The notes beneath the pieces are model-generated. The model did not search any database, was not told where the DNA came from, and saw nothing but the letters and a program-made list of their open reading frames with translations. 64,000 nucleotides of DNA from contig JADLZK010007840.1 of the NCBI GenBank assembly GCA_015847255.1, positions 864,049-928,048 on the forward strand, read 5' to 3'. Position 1 is the first letter of the stretch. Each line of letters begins with the position of its first letter. The position numbers and the translations under genes are program-made. Shown one piece after another: positions 46,091 to 59,900 of the stretch. Source of the stretch: Hyparrhenia diplandra. Its lineage: Eukaryota > Streptophyta > Magnoliopsida > Poales > Poaceae.

Positions 46091-47230
46091 AGCACGCCAA
46101 GATGCGGTGGACCTCAGGACCTGGCCCCTTGCGACAATCACAAGGCTAGCGCTCCATCGATAAAAAGGAAACTACTTTTATCAAGCGGTTATGATTTTCC
46201 TTGCATGCAAAAAAGAACAGAACATGATTTATCTACCACGATAGTTGTGGTTTTATTTTTTTCTTCCATTATGTATGCAAAAGAACCGAACATCAGAACA
46301 TGATTACCTTGCTTGCGTTTGGGCAACATGCAAGATATTTGGGTTTGGGCACCACTAATTTCGTCAATATGCAAGATATCTTATGTTTGGGCAGCATTAA
46401 TTTTTCTCGGTCTCAGATTCGTTTTGCTCCTATCTATCCTACACCGTCAAGAATTGTCTCCCTTCAATTGTCTTAAGCATGTCATGGACAATTGTGCTTA
46501 ATGTGTATTTTTAGTTATATTTTTTTGAGTTTTTATATATATATGGTGTCATGCTTTATTGTACTGCTTTAGTTTAACGGTTTGCTCCCTATAACATATG
46601 GGCATAAGCCTTGCATGGCGGCCGAAAAGGGATGATATGTCTTGATTCCAATTTGGTTTAGGTTTCAGGGAGGACTAAATCATTTATGCTTCATGAGAAC
46701 TCATGTAATATTGATGATTGGTTTGAAATGGAATGTTGTGAGCTAGGTCAACAAGAAAAGAATTATAACACCCATAAGGACGACAATGTTTGGAAAAAAA
46801 CACCACACATGTTAGCTAGGTCAATATGAAAAAGAATTATGTCCCGTTGCAACGCACAAGCATGATCCTAGTGTAACTAAAAAAGGTTAAACGTTTTAGA
46901 ATTGTAAAATAGAGAGTATATAAAAATATTAGTATTTATAATGTTTAATAAGTATCATTCTGTTAGTATTGAAATATGTTTTTATAATAAACATATTTGA
47001 AGAATATTGATACTATTTTCTAGAAATCTTCTCAGCATTACAAAATTTGACTCATTGAAAAGGTACATTCTTTTTTAGTATAGAGAGAGTATGTGTATGT
47101 ATATCTTATTCTCATGTGTGGCTCTAAGGCCGAGAAATATATGCAGGAGCCGAGTTAGGGGCGCCCCAACAACTAGCTATTTAGTTAGCTAGATCTGACA
47201 TGGCACGCAAAAAGTAGGGAGAGAGAGTAA
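46091..47230. other. Intergenic, no gene recognised
   Basis: AT-rich. Short duplications occur at 46,200-46,400 (TGCAAAA.GAAC.GAACAT and ATGCAAGATAT, each twice). The stretch at 46,860-47,090 resembles a degraded Stowaway-like end. Confidence 0.5.
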
Positions 47231-48020
47231 GGCCAATCTCAATGGGGATTTCATGGGAGTGCGGCACATTAAATAGGGCGCCACATCAGCTAAAAAGAGA
47301 ATCTTTGTATGAAATGGGGTGGAGAGAGAAGGAGAAAGTTTCATGGGATGAACGTTTGGGCACCGCGTTTCCAAAACGTCGAAACTGTACGAAACTTGGC
47401 GTTGAGGCGATTTGGAGTTTCATCGCTGGTCCACGCGCTAGCGCGCTTCGTGCGGGCTGCTCCTCGGGCGAGCGCCGGTCCGGGCGCCGCGCCGCCGTCG
47501 CAGGGCTCCGTGAGCCGCGAGCTTGACGCTTGAGGCCGTCTGGCGCGGGCACGTCTGTGTGATGGCGGCAAAAGCTTATCGCGGGGCTACGAGCCAGTCG
47601 CATTGTCGTCGTTGGCGGAAAGCACGCGGCGCGGTAGCCGGCAGAGCCCGCGCCCGTGGAGTGGCCGGTGCGCCCGCCGGTGGGGGCATTTCGCCGCCGC
47701 TATCGATTCTACTATGTATTAGATTCGATTCGATCGCGATGGTCAAGGTTGCCATGGTGATCCGCATCGATATAGTCGAAAGTACTAGTATTCAATTTGA
47801 GCGGGGCTGCCATGCGATTCGAGCGGACTGCCATGCGAGGCAATATGGCCGTGGAAGAGGAGGAAGCCGGGAAGAGAGAAGACAGGGCAGGTGGCACCCA
47901 AAAAATAGTAAAATAAGCTATAAAACTCGTGATGAAACTTTACACCGTGAGAGTGACCCATTTCATATCAATGTTTTATTTCTTGGAAACGGGAGGTGAA
48001 ACCTCCCATTGAGACTGGCC
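47231..48020. mobile_element. PIF/Harbinger-like TIR element with GC-rich gene-like cargo, 790 bp
   Basis: Inverted ends GGCCAATCTCAATGGGGATT and CCTCCCATTGAGACTGGCC, flanked by TAA (47228-47230 and 48021-48023). The interior, 47,440-47,720, is strongly GC-rich, unlike its flanks. No transposase is seen. This is a Pack-type candidate. Confidence 0.8.
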
Positions 48021-48043
48021 TAATCACTAGCGCGAGCAAATAG

Positions 48044-48190
48044 CTGATCTATTTCACGTAGTCCAAGAACATGTGAGAGAAGCATGTGGGTCTAGTAGTG
48101 TAAAATAGTTTTTTTTTCTTGTCTCTCATATCCACATCACAGACTATAGCTAGTACTAGCTATTACCATTTTGGACGCCCTTAGGATTTG
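48044..48190. repeat. Empty-site copy of the repeat at 43,870-44,330
   Basis: Reads AGCTGATCTATTTCACGTAG without interruption, where the paralogous copy carries the 305-bp MITE. The similarity continues for about 130 bp to the right. Confidence 0.8.
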
Positions 48191-48502
48191 AGCATATGCC
48201 AAAAAATAATATTCTTAGCTAGATGCATATATATATAGGAATATGTGATAATCGTCTCAATAGACATAAGCATTCTGTCCATTCATAACTTGGACAGTAA
48301 ACATGGTTAAATATAAAACAAGCTTGCAGAAGCCTTCTGTCCATTCTAGATCAACTTAACTTTAGCATAGTTTGGAATAGGAATACAAAACATGGTTAAA
48401 TATGAAACAAGCTTGCAGAAGCATTCCTAAGTGGTACAATGGGTCATAGTGGGTTGACTTATATTCCTAAGTGCGGTCATAGTTGGCTGGTTTAGGCATA
48501 GG

Positions 48503-49119
48503 GTGTGTTTGATAGAGTTCTAGTTTTAGTCGAAAAAAAAATAACTCCAGCTATAGTTTTTCTGGTGAAACAAATCTTTTTCTTATTAGAAAAATATTTG
48601 GTACAGCAACTTTCCATAGTCGATGAAAAGAATAAAATGTCAAAAATACCCTTCCCATTTTTCTTATTCCTTTATTGTATTACTTTCTTATTTCTCATCT
48701 CTTCTCTCTCCAACTTAACGCCATGTCTCCTCCAAGGCGAAGGCGCGAAGGCCTGCTGGCGGTTACTCTGTCCATGCCAATGTTGGCTACAAGGCGGGCG
48801 AGATCCTTGCTGGCCTTGCGCTGTGACATGAGCGTTCATCGTAACGATGACGGATATTTACTAGTGTCTCGTCCTGTAAGCTACCGTGCACGTCGGTGAG
48901 ATGGAGAAAAGTGTTAAAGAGAGGGTCGTCGACACCACCGTAATGCGGAATCTCCCTTTGCCACGCCGGCTCGGGCACCTCTCCCTCTGCCCATGGTGGG
49001 GCAAATTAAGCCCTTGGCCGTAGATTTGAAGACGAAGCGGGCTCTGTTTCTCAACTTTTCCTTCTCTTAGCACGATTTAGTTGGCAAAACCTGTTGGTAA
49101 AGTGCAACCAAACACACCC
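48503..49119. mobile_element. Candidate TIR element with GC-rich interior, about 617 bp
   Basis: The ends GGGTGTGTTTG and CCAAACACACCC are inverted. The inside at 48,720-49,060 is GC-richer and gene-like. I could not find a clear target duplication, so the superfamily is open. Confidence 0.5.
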
Positions 49120-49502
49120 TTATTGTAACCCAACCTTAGAAAGGTAGAAGTGTGGTGTATTTTTTACTCATGTGGGGCCATCTTGCTTGTTCTCAAAAAA
49201 GGGGGTCATCTTGCTTAATAGCATGTGATTAGCAACGAGGTTAAGAGGGGGATAAACTTTTGTGCAGGGACGGACCCCTAGCTTCGCCAATGTTTAGATG
49301 AGCTCATGTGAAACATTGTGTCTCTCGTGTTAAGTTACTTCGTAAGAACTGTTCACTGCCAGTGCGTTCTGTAGGAGTGTGTGTGTGGTAGTGTGGGATT
49401 GGGGGCAATCTATGACATAATGAAAGGGTTTCACAAAGTTGGTTACCAGTGGCTCGAGTTTATGTGTGAGGATGTTGCAGTGGTCCTTACCACATCGTAT
49501 AA

Positions 49503-49785
49503 GAGCATGGCTAATAATCTAGCCCACCAAAGAAGCCTGTATGACTTTGCCATGTCACATCTGACTAACAGCCCACACATATAGAGGTTTGGCTCGAACA
49601 CAGGCTAAATCATTAATACTAGGCCCACCTCCTTCTCTCACAGAGTTCCTAGAAACCTGTGCATCAGCTGGATGTAAGCTAACAGCCCATCTCTTTTCTC
49701 TCTCCTCTTCTCTTTCCTCCAACTCAGCACAAAAATGATGTGTCATCTCTTACAGCCTGCTTACATCACCTTATAATACTTGCTC
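49503..49785. mobile_element. PIF/Harbinger-like MITE, 283 bp
   Basis: Inverted ends GAGCATGGCTAATAAT and TTATAATACTTGCTC, with TAA immediately on both sides (49500-49502, 49786-49788). The interior has CT-rich blocks and no coding frame. Confidence 0.7.
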
Positions 49786-50305
49786 TAAGAACCTTGTGCA
49801 TAGGAAAAGGAGCAAAAGGCCAGGAGGCGCTCCATGTCGGTGATGTCATGAGGGCAAGGATGACGACATGCTTCACCCAGGCACAAGCTTCAATGTTAAC
49901 AAGAGGCGGTACAAAGTTGACGGTTCAACCATCCTATCGGAGAGAGCAGCAATATATAATTAGAATGCAAGTAGATAGATACCCACTGGTGTTTTTTTGG
50001 TTAGCTAACTGATTATAGCCACATTTCATTCTAGTTCACTTCTCTCCCAACTCAAATTATGTGAAATGAAATTCTGGTTTATTTGAACAAGTTTTTGGGT
50101 TGACCCAATGTCTAGCGGATGAAGGCGCCCAAGCCACTGGGGATCACCATCAACAACATATCGGCTTTCTACGACACCTTCAAGGACGAAGGAGGAAGAT
50201 GATGACCATTGCACCTGGTAGAGGGGGAGCCGGTAATAACCATGTAATAAGCTGAATACTCCGTTGCAATGTACAAGTATGTTTGCTTTCTCTTTCATGG
50301 GGAAC

Positions 50306-50307
<2 letters not shown>

Positions 50308-50340
<33 letters not shown>
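50308..50340. repeat. Poly(T) tract, about 33 bp
   Basis: Uninterrupted T run. It may mark the A tail of an old minus-strand retro-insertion, but no element body is recognised next to it. Confidence 0.9.
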
Positions 50341-50343
<3 letters not shown>

Positions 50344-50903
50344 TGTGTTTGCTAGTTGTATGAAAAAAAAAACACGTCAACGGGCTCCCCGCGCGAATTC
50401 CAACCTGCAAGCCCACTCTATCGGCCCGACGCGCAGACCACGCCTGGGCCGTGAAGCCTCCAAATGACCGTCCTCCAATCTCGCTTAGCGAAGGCCATGT
50501 CCGGACCTCCTTTGCCTCACGCGCCGCCAGCACTGCACGGGGAGGTAGCCGTTGCCATGGGCATCGGGCGCCGCCATCAGGGGAGGAGGAGGCCGGTGGC
50601 CCAAGCAAAGCAACTCCGCCTACTGCCCCTACCCCGTAGGCCCGTACGTTCCCACTGCGGGAGCGCGGGATGGAATCCGACGGGTGGCCGCGCGCGGGAG
50701 GCAACCAGGAGGCGCGGCGGGCACGCCGATTCCTTCCTTGCCGCCGCGGCCGCTCGGCAGTCGCGTGCGCCCGCCGCTTTAACCGCCGCGGCTTTGTATT
50801 GTATTCGCTAGCCGACCAATGGTTGTGTAGGGCTGCCGCCAGCGGGAGCCAGGACGCGCCGGCAGCATCAGAAGCCGCAGCTGTTGGAAGAAGAAGAGGA
50901 GCC

Positions 50904-53900
50904 ATGGGGAGGAGGAGGAGGTCGCGTTCACGCCCACCTGGGTGGTGGCCATCGTATGCTTCGTCGTCGTCTCCATCGCTCTCGCCGCCGAGCGCTTCCT
51001 CCACTACCTTGGCAAGGTGCGTGGTCTATCGATGCGGGCGGATGCGCCGTTTCTGCGCAGTTAGCTGGATCTGGTTACGAAAACCCGGCGAATGTACTGA
51101 TTGACAGAATAGAATAACAAGAGTTTTGGATTTCACTTGATGGGAATCAGGGCGACGTGCTCCTTTCTGCCTGCCATCGCTCTCGGTTCACAAGCTTGCG
51201 CTGGCCATATCTGGCCTCTGGTTAGCGCTTAGCAGTTCTAGCTAAATTGATGAACTTATGATGGAGACCATTGACATGCTTTAGAGGTTATTGAATTTGG
51301 GGAGAGTGTGGGATTCTGCCTAACCTGTGTGGCTGCTTTTACACCTCAAGTTTCCCCTCCTTCTAAAGGAAACTGGAGTTTGGAACCTACTCCTTCCATT
51401 CCAAATTGTAGGTTGTTTTAATTTTGTCCTAAGTCAAACATTTTTAACTTTTTTGCCAAGTTTATAGAAAAATTGCATCAAATTAGTCTCATTAAATCCA
51501 CCATGAAATAGGTCTTGATATTGCATTTATTTGGTATTGTAGATGTTAATATATTTTTCTATAAACCTGATCAAAAGTGAAGTTTGCCTTAGTACAAAAT
51601 CAAAACAACCTACATGTTGGAATGGAGGAACTAGATAACTAGCATGGTAGGCTACAACTCACGGCTCATATTGTATAGTATCTGTGGGGGTGAATTATGA
51701 AGTGGGAATTAAAATTTGTCCATTCACCCATCATGTCATTTTTCCTTTTCGGCAAGGCAATTTTATTAGCATCTATTTCTGTTTTATCTTCCTAACTATC
51801 ATATGATTCAGTAAGCTCCACATAGCTGGATGCTGTTTTTCGGTAAAAAAAAAGCTGGCTGCTGTTTAGGGTTGAAGGACTATTGTTTTTAATTAAGAAA
51901 ACTCCATTGAAATGGCAATTTGAATATTCAGCGTATTTTATTTGGTGACCTCTTGCCTTTTTTCACCTTTACTGTGCAGTATCTGAAGCATAAAGAGCAG
52001 AAAGCACTGTTTTCAGCTCTACAGAGACTAAAAAGAAGGTAGTATTCTTGGGAGATCTTGATTGCAGTGAAAATTTATCAATATCCATAGAGCCATCACT
52101 GGACCATCTTTTGTGCATTGTCAACTGAAAAGCACTAAATAAAAGCATTGCTTGGTATAGCATGGAGATTTTGTTAGTTGATTAGATATCTGGAACTATG
52201 TAGAACTGTGTGTGATTTCATTAACAAAGAGTATAATAAAGATAAAAACAGCATAGCTGAAGGAAATAATGCAAGTGGTTGGATATGTTTTCATGCCCAA
52301 GGGCGTGGTGCAATTTCAATTTGTGGCTTTGCACGTATTTTGTTTTTTTTATTTTGTCTAATGTGGTTCTATGGTTATGCTTGCAGAACTAATGCTTTCG
52401 GATTCATTTCTTTTCGTCCTGAGTCTCTCCCAAGGCTTTATTGTTAGTATTTGCATTCCAGAAACTTCTACTGCCTTCATGGTTCCATGCAAGAGAGGCA
52501 ACCACACAGTTGCAGAAGGAGCCAAAATTTGCAAGAAAAAGGTTAGGGTATATCATATTTTCATATATTAAATGAGTCTAGCATGTTGGATCATAGGTTT
52601 TCTGTCATTTCAAACAATGTAAAGTAGTGCTGTGCAAAATGTTTTCAAGAATGAACATAGTGAAAGCAATAGGCCTGATCTGTTTCAGGGTGATGTTCCC
52701 TTACTATCACTGGAGGCATTACATCAGCTTCACATTTTCATATTTGTACTTGGTTTAGTCCATGTTGTGTTCTGCGCTACAACAGTGTTACTTGGTGGGG
52801 CCAAGGTATATCTGTGAATATAGATTTGTGTTGCTATGATAGTGTTTGTAGGCAATAAACTTACAGTTGCTAAAATTTGTTAGATGAGAAAGTGGAAGCA
52901 TTGGGAAACAGAAATTTGCAGAGAAGTACAGGAAGGGTACGCCATTCACCTATCTTCTTGTTTCCTTTATTTAATATTAAAAGATACTTTGTAGGTTCCC
53001 AAGATTTTGTTACACAAATATGCATTTTATGATAATTTCCTTGAATACATAATGCAGAGCAAAAATATTGGCTCTTTCCAGCTAGCTTTGTGGTATTGAA
53101 GATACAAGTGAATATAGAGGCCGTCTCTAGGAAATTAGGGCCCTGGCGCGAAATGCAAAATATGGGCCCTAAAATTTGAAAATTCATATAACCAAAGCAT
53201 ATTTTTTGTTATTATTATACAAACCTCAATAAAAAGCACAGAACATATACATGAATTCTGTAACAATGATTTAAACAAAACCAGGTAACTAATGAATGAA
53301 ACAATACATGGATTCTAGATTTATAGCAAGATAATAAAATAATTAAATAAGTTTGGACCTTTAATACTTATTGGCTTTGCCGAGGCTTTTGCTTCTAGTT
53401 CTAGTCTTGTACTTCTAGGCCATGGGGCTAATCATGCCGCTAATTATGCACACTTAGTGTTTATGTAATCAACATTTGGAGACCCTAATTTTTTTGTGCC
53501 TTTTGTGGTTGCCCCGGTAATGCAGAGCATAGCTGAGGCTAGGTGGACCATGCCCCCCCCCCCCACCCCACCCCCCTTGCCGAACAAATTGTTCACAAAT
53601 TAATTAGTAAATTATGTACTGTTTCTTGAATTTTAGAGCTCAATCACTTAGGTTGCCCCCTGTTGCTTTGTTCAAGCTCCCCCACTGTTCTGATCTCCAT
53701 GGCGCCAACCGCAAACGCCGCAATTTATCTGAAACTGCACACACCAATTGAATTAATGTATTCCCAACTTTTCAGCATTGGATTGGAAAATTAAGTTATG
53801 GTTGTAATCGCACATGCTTTCTTTTCCTACTCTGAACTTTCTTTAAAACACTTTTAACATCATCACATCCAGTTGTTCATTACTGTGTGCTCAGGCATTT

Positions 53901-56900
53901 GATATTCCTCATGTCCAACAGAGATGGGCTGTCCATTTTTCTCTCTTTCTCTTCATGCCCTTTCTTCAAATCCTGCAATGATTATGTGACTTTTATTGCT
54001 GTCTATTCTTGTTAAGTTTTCTGGTGGATGTTCTGCATTCATAATCCACAAACAAAAGGCAGTGTTGCATGAGCCCAGTGATATCTTAGAACAAGTGGCA
54101 TTTCATGAATAGCTGTCAATTAAGTGCCTAGTTTTTCATTGATCGAATGATATTGATGCATTAAAGACTGATTACCAATCATTTTTTCATCTCTTGATAA
54201 AATGATTGTGTTCATTTGGACTTATTACTAGAAAGTTTTGTGTCAAAGAACTATTCTTGTCTTTAGGTTTTGGGTGAAGTATTACCACTTCTATATTCTT
54301 AGCTCACTGTTTTGTTTTGCCATTGATGAAAATTGGTTGCAGTACAGCAAGCAAAGAATGAAGGACAAGGGACACCATTGAGTATTGTTGTGCGACATCG
54401 GGACCATTAAGAATTTGTCATGTGGCCGGACACAGGGATTTTGGATGAGGCTCGCTGTTGTAAGCTGGATAGTAAGTCATCTGCTTAACCAATCTTATTG
54501 CCCAAATCAGTTAAGTAGAATCTATCTGCTAACATAAGGGCTCAGTGTTTATCTCAAAACATGCAGTGTGGATATTGCTTTTTGACTACAATACATGCCT
54601 ATTCATTAGCATTACAAGCAGATTTACTGAAGACAGAAATATGAACTTCTATTAACAGGCACTAAAATAACAGAACATGAACACATTAATCATTAGGACT
54701 TCAACCAACAATTTGCACATAGTGCCTTTTCACTAGAAATAGGACTGTTTCCTTCTAAGATTTTGGCTATGAAAAACACTTGGCCCAAAAAGTATATAAA
54801 CCATGTGCATAAAATGCATTTATATGTTATATTTGAAACTGCTCATGTTTCCGATTTCTGCAATCAACCAGTGTCCTGGTGTAATATTCCTTTTAGTCTA
54901 TTGTGATGAGCTGCTTCCTGCAAGATTGTGTTCGCAAGATCACATAGTTTTGTTTTTTTTTTTTTGTTTTTGTTTTGTTTTGTTTTGTTTTTGTTCTGTT
55001 TTGGTGAATCACACATACATGTATGTTTATGGTACTATGCTCTATGTTTTTGAGGTTTCTGGAGCATTCTTGTACAATTTACAGAGAAACTTTTATCCAA
55101 CATGTTGCAGACTGCATTCTTGAAGCAATTTCATGATTCAGTGAGTAAATCAGATTATGAAGCACTTAGATCAGCTTTTGTCATGGTATGATATACAATT
55201 TAGTTTCATTTGTGCTCATTCGTTTTTTCGGCGCATCTGCCTGTATTTCTGCTGAAGCTAATTGGGCATATGTATGTTCTTTTCATTCAGAAACACTATC
55301 CCAGGAAACCAGATTTTGATTTCCACAAATACATGATTCGCTGTTGAACATGAGTTTAAAAGAGTTGTTGGTATCAGGTTGGTAATATTTAGAGAAAGGT
55401 TCCATGTTTCCTTAAACATAAGTGATCTTACATGAGTTACCTGCATGCAGCTGGTATCTGTGGCTCTTTGTAATCTTCTTCCTGCTGCTGATTATAATTG
55501 GTAAATTCTACCTAGCCTATAAATTTCTTCACGTTTTAAAATTCATAGAGAAGAAGCATTCACTATATCCAGTAGCTATTCTTATGGCTTACATTTTGCA
55601 CTCTGTAATTTATATGCCAACTCCTATAGTTTTGCGTAACTTTGACGATTATTGATTTGTCAGTGGGGTGGTCTAGTTGGTTTGTGCCTATCAACTATAT
55701 AGAATTATCATTGCTTTCGCATCTGCAGAGCATCTGTTAGCAACCGTAGTCCTACCGGGAGAGGGTGCGAAGGTTGTATGTGTGGGGTGACTGGAGGGCG
55801 AGGCGGAGAGAGCGCGAGGAAGATGGCGCGGTGGGCGCCGTCGCTCTTGCCGCTTGCGAGGAGGAAAGGAGGAGAGGTCGACTAGGGCAAATTCCGGCTC
55901 CCTAAGGAAGCTGGAAACAATAGATTGTTTCTGCTTAATTAATTCCAAAAGGTGTCTTACAATATATATAGCTCTCTTGCTAATAAATAGAAATAATCTA
56001 ATAATAATCCTATAATTTGATAACGTGGGCCTTGAGCCCAACTCCTGACCGGTTGTGGGTCAGCCACGCAGCGCGCCTCCACGGCGCGAGTATCCCCACG
56101 CCGGTCATAACATCTCTCCCCGCCTTGTCAAATAGCTCGTCCTCGAGTTGGAAGTCGGGTAGGCCTCCTTGAAGCTATCCGCCAGGCTCCCATGTAGCGT
56201 CTTCATCCGCCAAACCACGCCACTCTTGATCAAGACACGCAAGTACCATGGCGTTGTCGCACTCGGCAAGGCACGCCCGCGCGAGGCAAGATGCGCCCAT
56301 CTCACGCCCATCGTGGCAAAGACGAGAAGCCGCGCGGAAACGCTCTTGTGTGCCTTGGGGAGGCTCGTGGAAGACATCATGCAAGGCCGGCGCGCCAGCC
56401 GGAAGTTTGAGGCGGTAGGGCGACCACGACAACGCGTCGACCACCCGAAAGGGCCCCGAGGGGGTCGGGCTGCATCGAAGCTTGTCGCGCTGAGGGTCCG
56501 GGATCGCGCCGCCCCGGTGGAGGAGACGAAGCCACACCTAGGCGCCGACCTCAAAGCCACGCCGCGATGGTGGGCATCGAGTACTTCGCCCCGGGCCCGG
56601 CGTCGCCGCCTTCGCCAGATCTCGTCGCGGCCGCAGAGCGAGGGCCTCCGTCCGAGCCGAACCAGGGCGGTGGGGCAGCATGGGGCGGTGGTGGCCGTAG
56701 ACCACCTCGAATGGGTGGCGCGCGTGGGCGGGTGAAACAGTATTGTAGCAATACTCCGCCCATGAGGGCGGTCGACCCAAGCCCAGGGGCGATCGCGGTG
56801 ACGCAACGGAGGTACATCGTGATGACCTTGTTGACCACTTTCCGGCCATCCGTCTAGGGATGGAAGGCGTGCTCATGCGTAGATGGGACAGGCGGCTTGA

Positions 56901-59900
56901 AGAGGTCCCGCCAAACATTCGGTGAACGGGATCCCGATCACGACGATGGATGACGGAAAGTGGAGCCGCACAATGTCGAAGAACGCCCGAGGCGATCGAT
57001 GCCGCCGTGTACGGATGACCCAAAGGGATGAAGTGGGTGTACCGGAGAACCGGGTCGGCGGATGGTGAGGATGACCGATTTCCGCCCACCTTGACGGGCC
57101 TTCGATGAAGTCCATGGAGATGTCCGATCCATTTGGGGGCGACACCTCCAGCCCGTGGAGCGAGCCCCGGCCGTGCATCGCCGCCGTCTTGTTCTTGTCA
57201 TGTGGTGCCATTTGCGCCCGATCCGATGACCAAGGTGCGGTCGGCCGGAATGAATTCGCCCAGGCGGTCTGATGTGTCTTTGGGTCCCTTCATGCCCGAC
57301 ACCATGGGGCGGGGAGCACGGCCAGTGTCGTAGGTCGCCGACGTCGGGGATGAAGATCGCATACCAGCGCAGCGGGGAGGCCACCGATCCTCGCCATGGA
57401 GGCGACCCGGCTCGCCGCGGTAACCGCAGCTCCCTGGAGGAGCACGCATCCGAGGCGTGGGTCGGCACCAAGACGCCGTCGAGGTAGGCGAAGGAAGGCC
57501 CCGAGAGGGACACCACCGGCCGCCTCGGGAAGTAGAGCGGCGTCGTCGACGTCCACGGGAGGAGAGAGCATCGCCACCGTGTTGAGGCATCCCGATTGTA
57601 CTCAACGGCAAAATCAAAGTCGAAAAGTTTACTCACCCATTGGTACGCGGCCGGTCCCCCCCCGGTGTGTAGGGCGGCTAAAGCCGGAGCCGGAGGCGTC
57701 GCTATCCACCACGAACTCGAGAAGTCCGGCATCGGAGAACCGGACCTATCGTGAGGGCGCCTTGAGCGCCGTGAAGGCGCCGTGGCCTCGTCATCCCACG
57801 CGAACGCATCGCGCCGGAGTAGGCGTGTGAGGGCCGCGATGATGCCGAAAATCCTTGATGAACTTGCGGTAGTAGCCCGGCTGAGGCCTGCCCGCAAGGG
57901 GCACGCCGGCCGCGCAACCCACGTGATGCAGCCTCCCACCTTGCGGCGTCCATGGCAACCGTCCGGCGAGATCACGTGGTAGGTAGGCCAGGGAGTCCCA
58001 AAGGAGCACTTGAACGCGCGGTGCGGTGGTGGTCGCGGAGCGCCTTGACGATCTAAGGCGCGATGTCTTTGCAGTGCTCGGCCCAAGAAGTGTTGTAGAT
58101 CAAAATGTCATCGAAGAACACCAACACAAACCTCAACGGAGGAACGGGCGCAAGACGTCGTTCATCAATGCACGGAAGGTTGTCGGGGCGTTGGAGATCG
58201 AAGGGCATCACCAGAACTCATAATGTCCCCGATGAGTGCGGAAAGCCATCTTGAAGATGTCCTCGAGGTGCATCCGCACTTGATGGTAGCGGAGCGGAGA
58301 TCTAGCTTGGAGAAGAAAATGCGCGCCATGGAGCTCATCCAAAAGCTCGCTCTACCACCGGAGGGATGGGAACTTATCCTGGAGGTCCGCGCATTGAGAG
58401 CGGTAGTCGATGCAGAACCTCCGGGACTTGTCCGCCTTGGCGACCCGGAAGATTAGCCGAGAACGGGATATGCCGCCCCGATGACGCTCGCTTCCAAAGA
58501 TAGCGGCAAGATCGCTTCTCCGGCTCGTCCTTCCGGGCTGTGGGTAGCGTAGGGCGGATGCCCACCCGGCGCGCGTGCCGGCAGAGGTGAATCCGGTGGT
58601 CGAGGGGTCGCTCGAGGGGGGGAAGGCGCGCGGCTCGTCAAGATGGGCCGGCGGAGAAGAAGACGGCTCCGGGGGCTGGGTCCGCTGGGAGGCGGCGTGG
58701 GCGCGGACGGGTGTGGGGGTGCGGCTCCCGGCCCGCCACGCGATGCGCCGGTAGCCACGGTCGAAGGCTGCGTCCGCGTTCTCAAAGTCCCAAAGGATGG
58801 GACCGAGGGTCCGTAAACTCGTAGCCCAAGATGACGTCGGCGCCCGCGTGAGGCCGAAGCACGTGACGGAGAACGACTTCGCCAGCCGCGGGCATCGCCA
58901 CGAGCGATGCCCTCGCACCGAACTGTCGCCGTCGGCCAGACGACGCGCAAAAGGCCGCGGGTCGGTGGAGAGATTGGAGCCGGGCGCTTGAGCAATGGCG
59001 TTGATGAAATTATTCGTCGCGCGAGTCGAGGAGGGCCACCGGCCCGTATGCGCACAGTGACGGGCGCAAGATAGCGTTGTCGGTCGCGGACCCGGCAAGC
59101 ACGAGAGGAGACTGGCGGCTGCTCTCGGGCAACCGTCGCGGCACCACCTCTGCTTGGCCGGGCGTCCTCGGAGAACGCGGCGGTGGCGCGGCCTGCCAGG
59201 GACCTCGCCGTTGATGTAGTCGTCGTTGAGGAGGTAGAAGAGCCGCTAGCAAATATGGCCCCGAACATATGGCTCGTCCTGATTGAAGCAGGGGCCTCAG
59301 CGGCGGCGTTTCGCCGTTCGCCGGCGACAACGGCGGAAGCGTGCGGTCTTGAAAGATGGCGTTGGGGCCGGAGCGGTAGGGCCTCAGCAGCGCCGCCACC
59401 GGCGCCTTAGGTGGGGCTTGCCATGAGGGACGCGCCCAGGACGGGCACCGCGGCTAGCTGCGCGCGTGGAGGGCTCGGTATTGCCGCCGCACGCTCAAAG
59501 GCATGCGCGCGTAGTACGGCGTCTGGAGGTCGGGGGTGGCGCGATCTCCACATCCGCCCGAATGTGCTTGAAGGCCCACAAACCCAGCTCGAGCTTCTTT
59601 GTGCCGAGGCGAGATTGTCGTCCGGTGTGGCACGGGACGGCGTTGCAGCTTTGAGTACTCTGGACCGTGGCGTGAACGGTAGGCGAGCAAGCTCGCCGGC
59701 ACGCCGTCCCCGAGTCGGCGGTCCGAATCAGCTGCAAAGGTCGCGGAACCGCTCCCGTGGCATGCCCTCATTGCGCTCAAGGCGGTACCTGGACGAAAGG
59801 GCGCGCGCGAGGTGGCGATGCGGGCCGTCGCTGAAAAATGCGCCACAATGGTTGAGCGGGTTCGGCGGGTCCACGGAGCCATCGAAGGTCGGGAATTCCA

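Noticed and set aside
45040..50800. Several GC-rich open frames as a possible novel gene cluster
   Set aside because: Most lie inside TIR elements or are low-complexity frames on both strands; none has conserved domains or exon structure.
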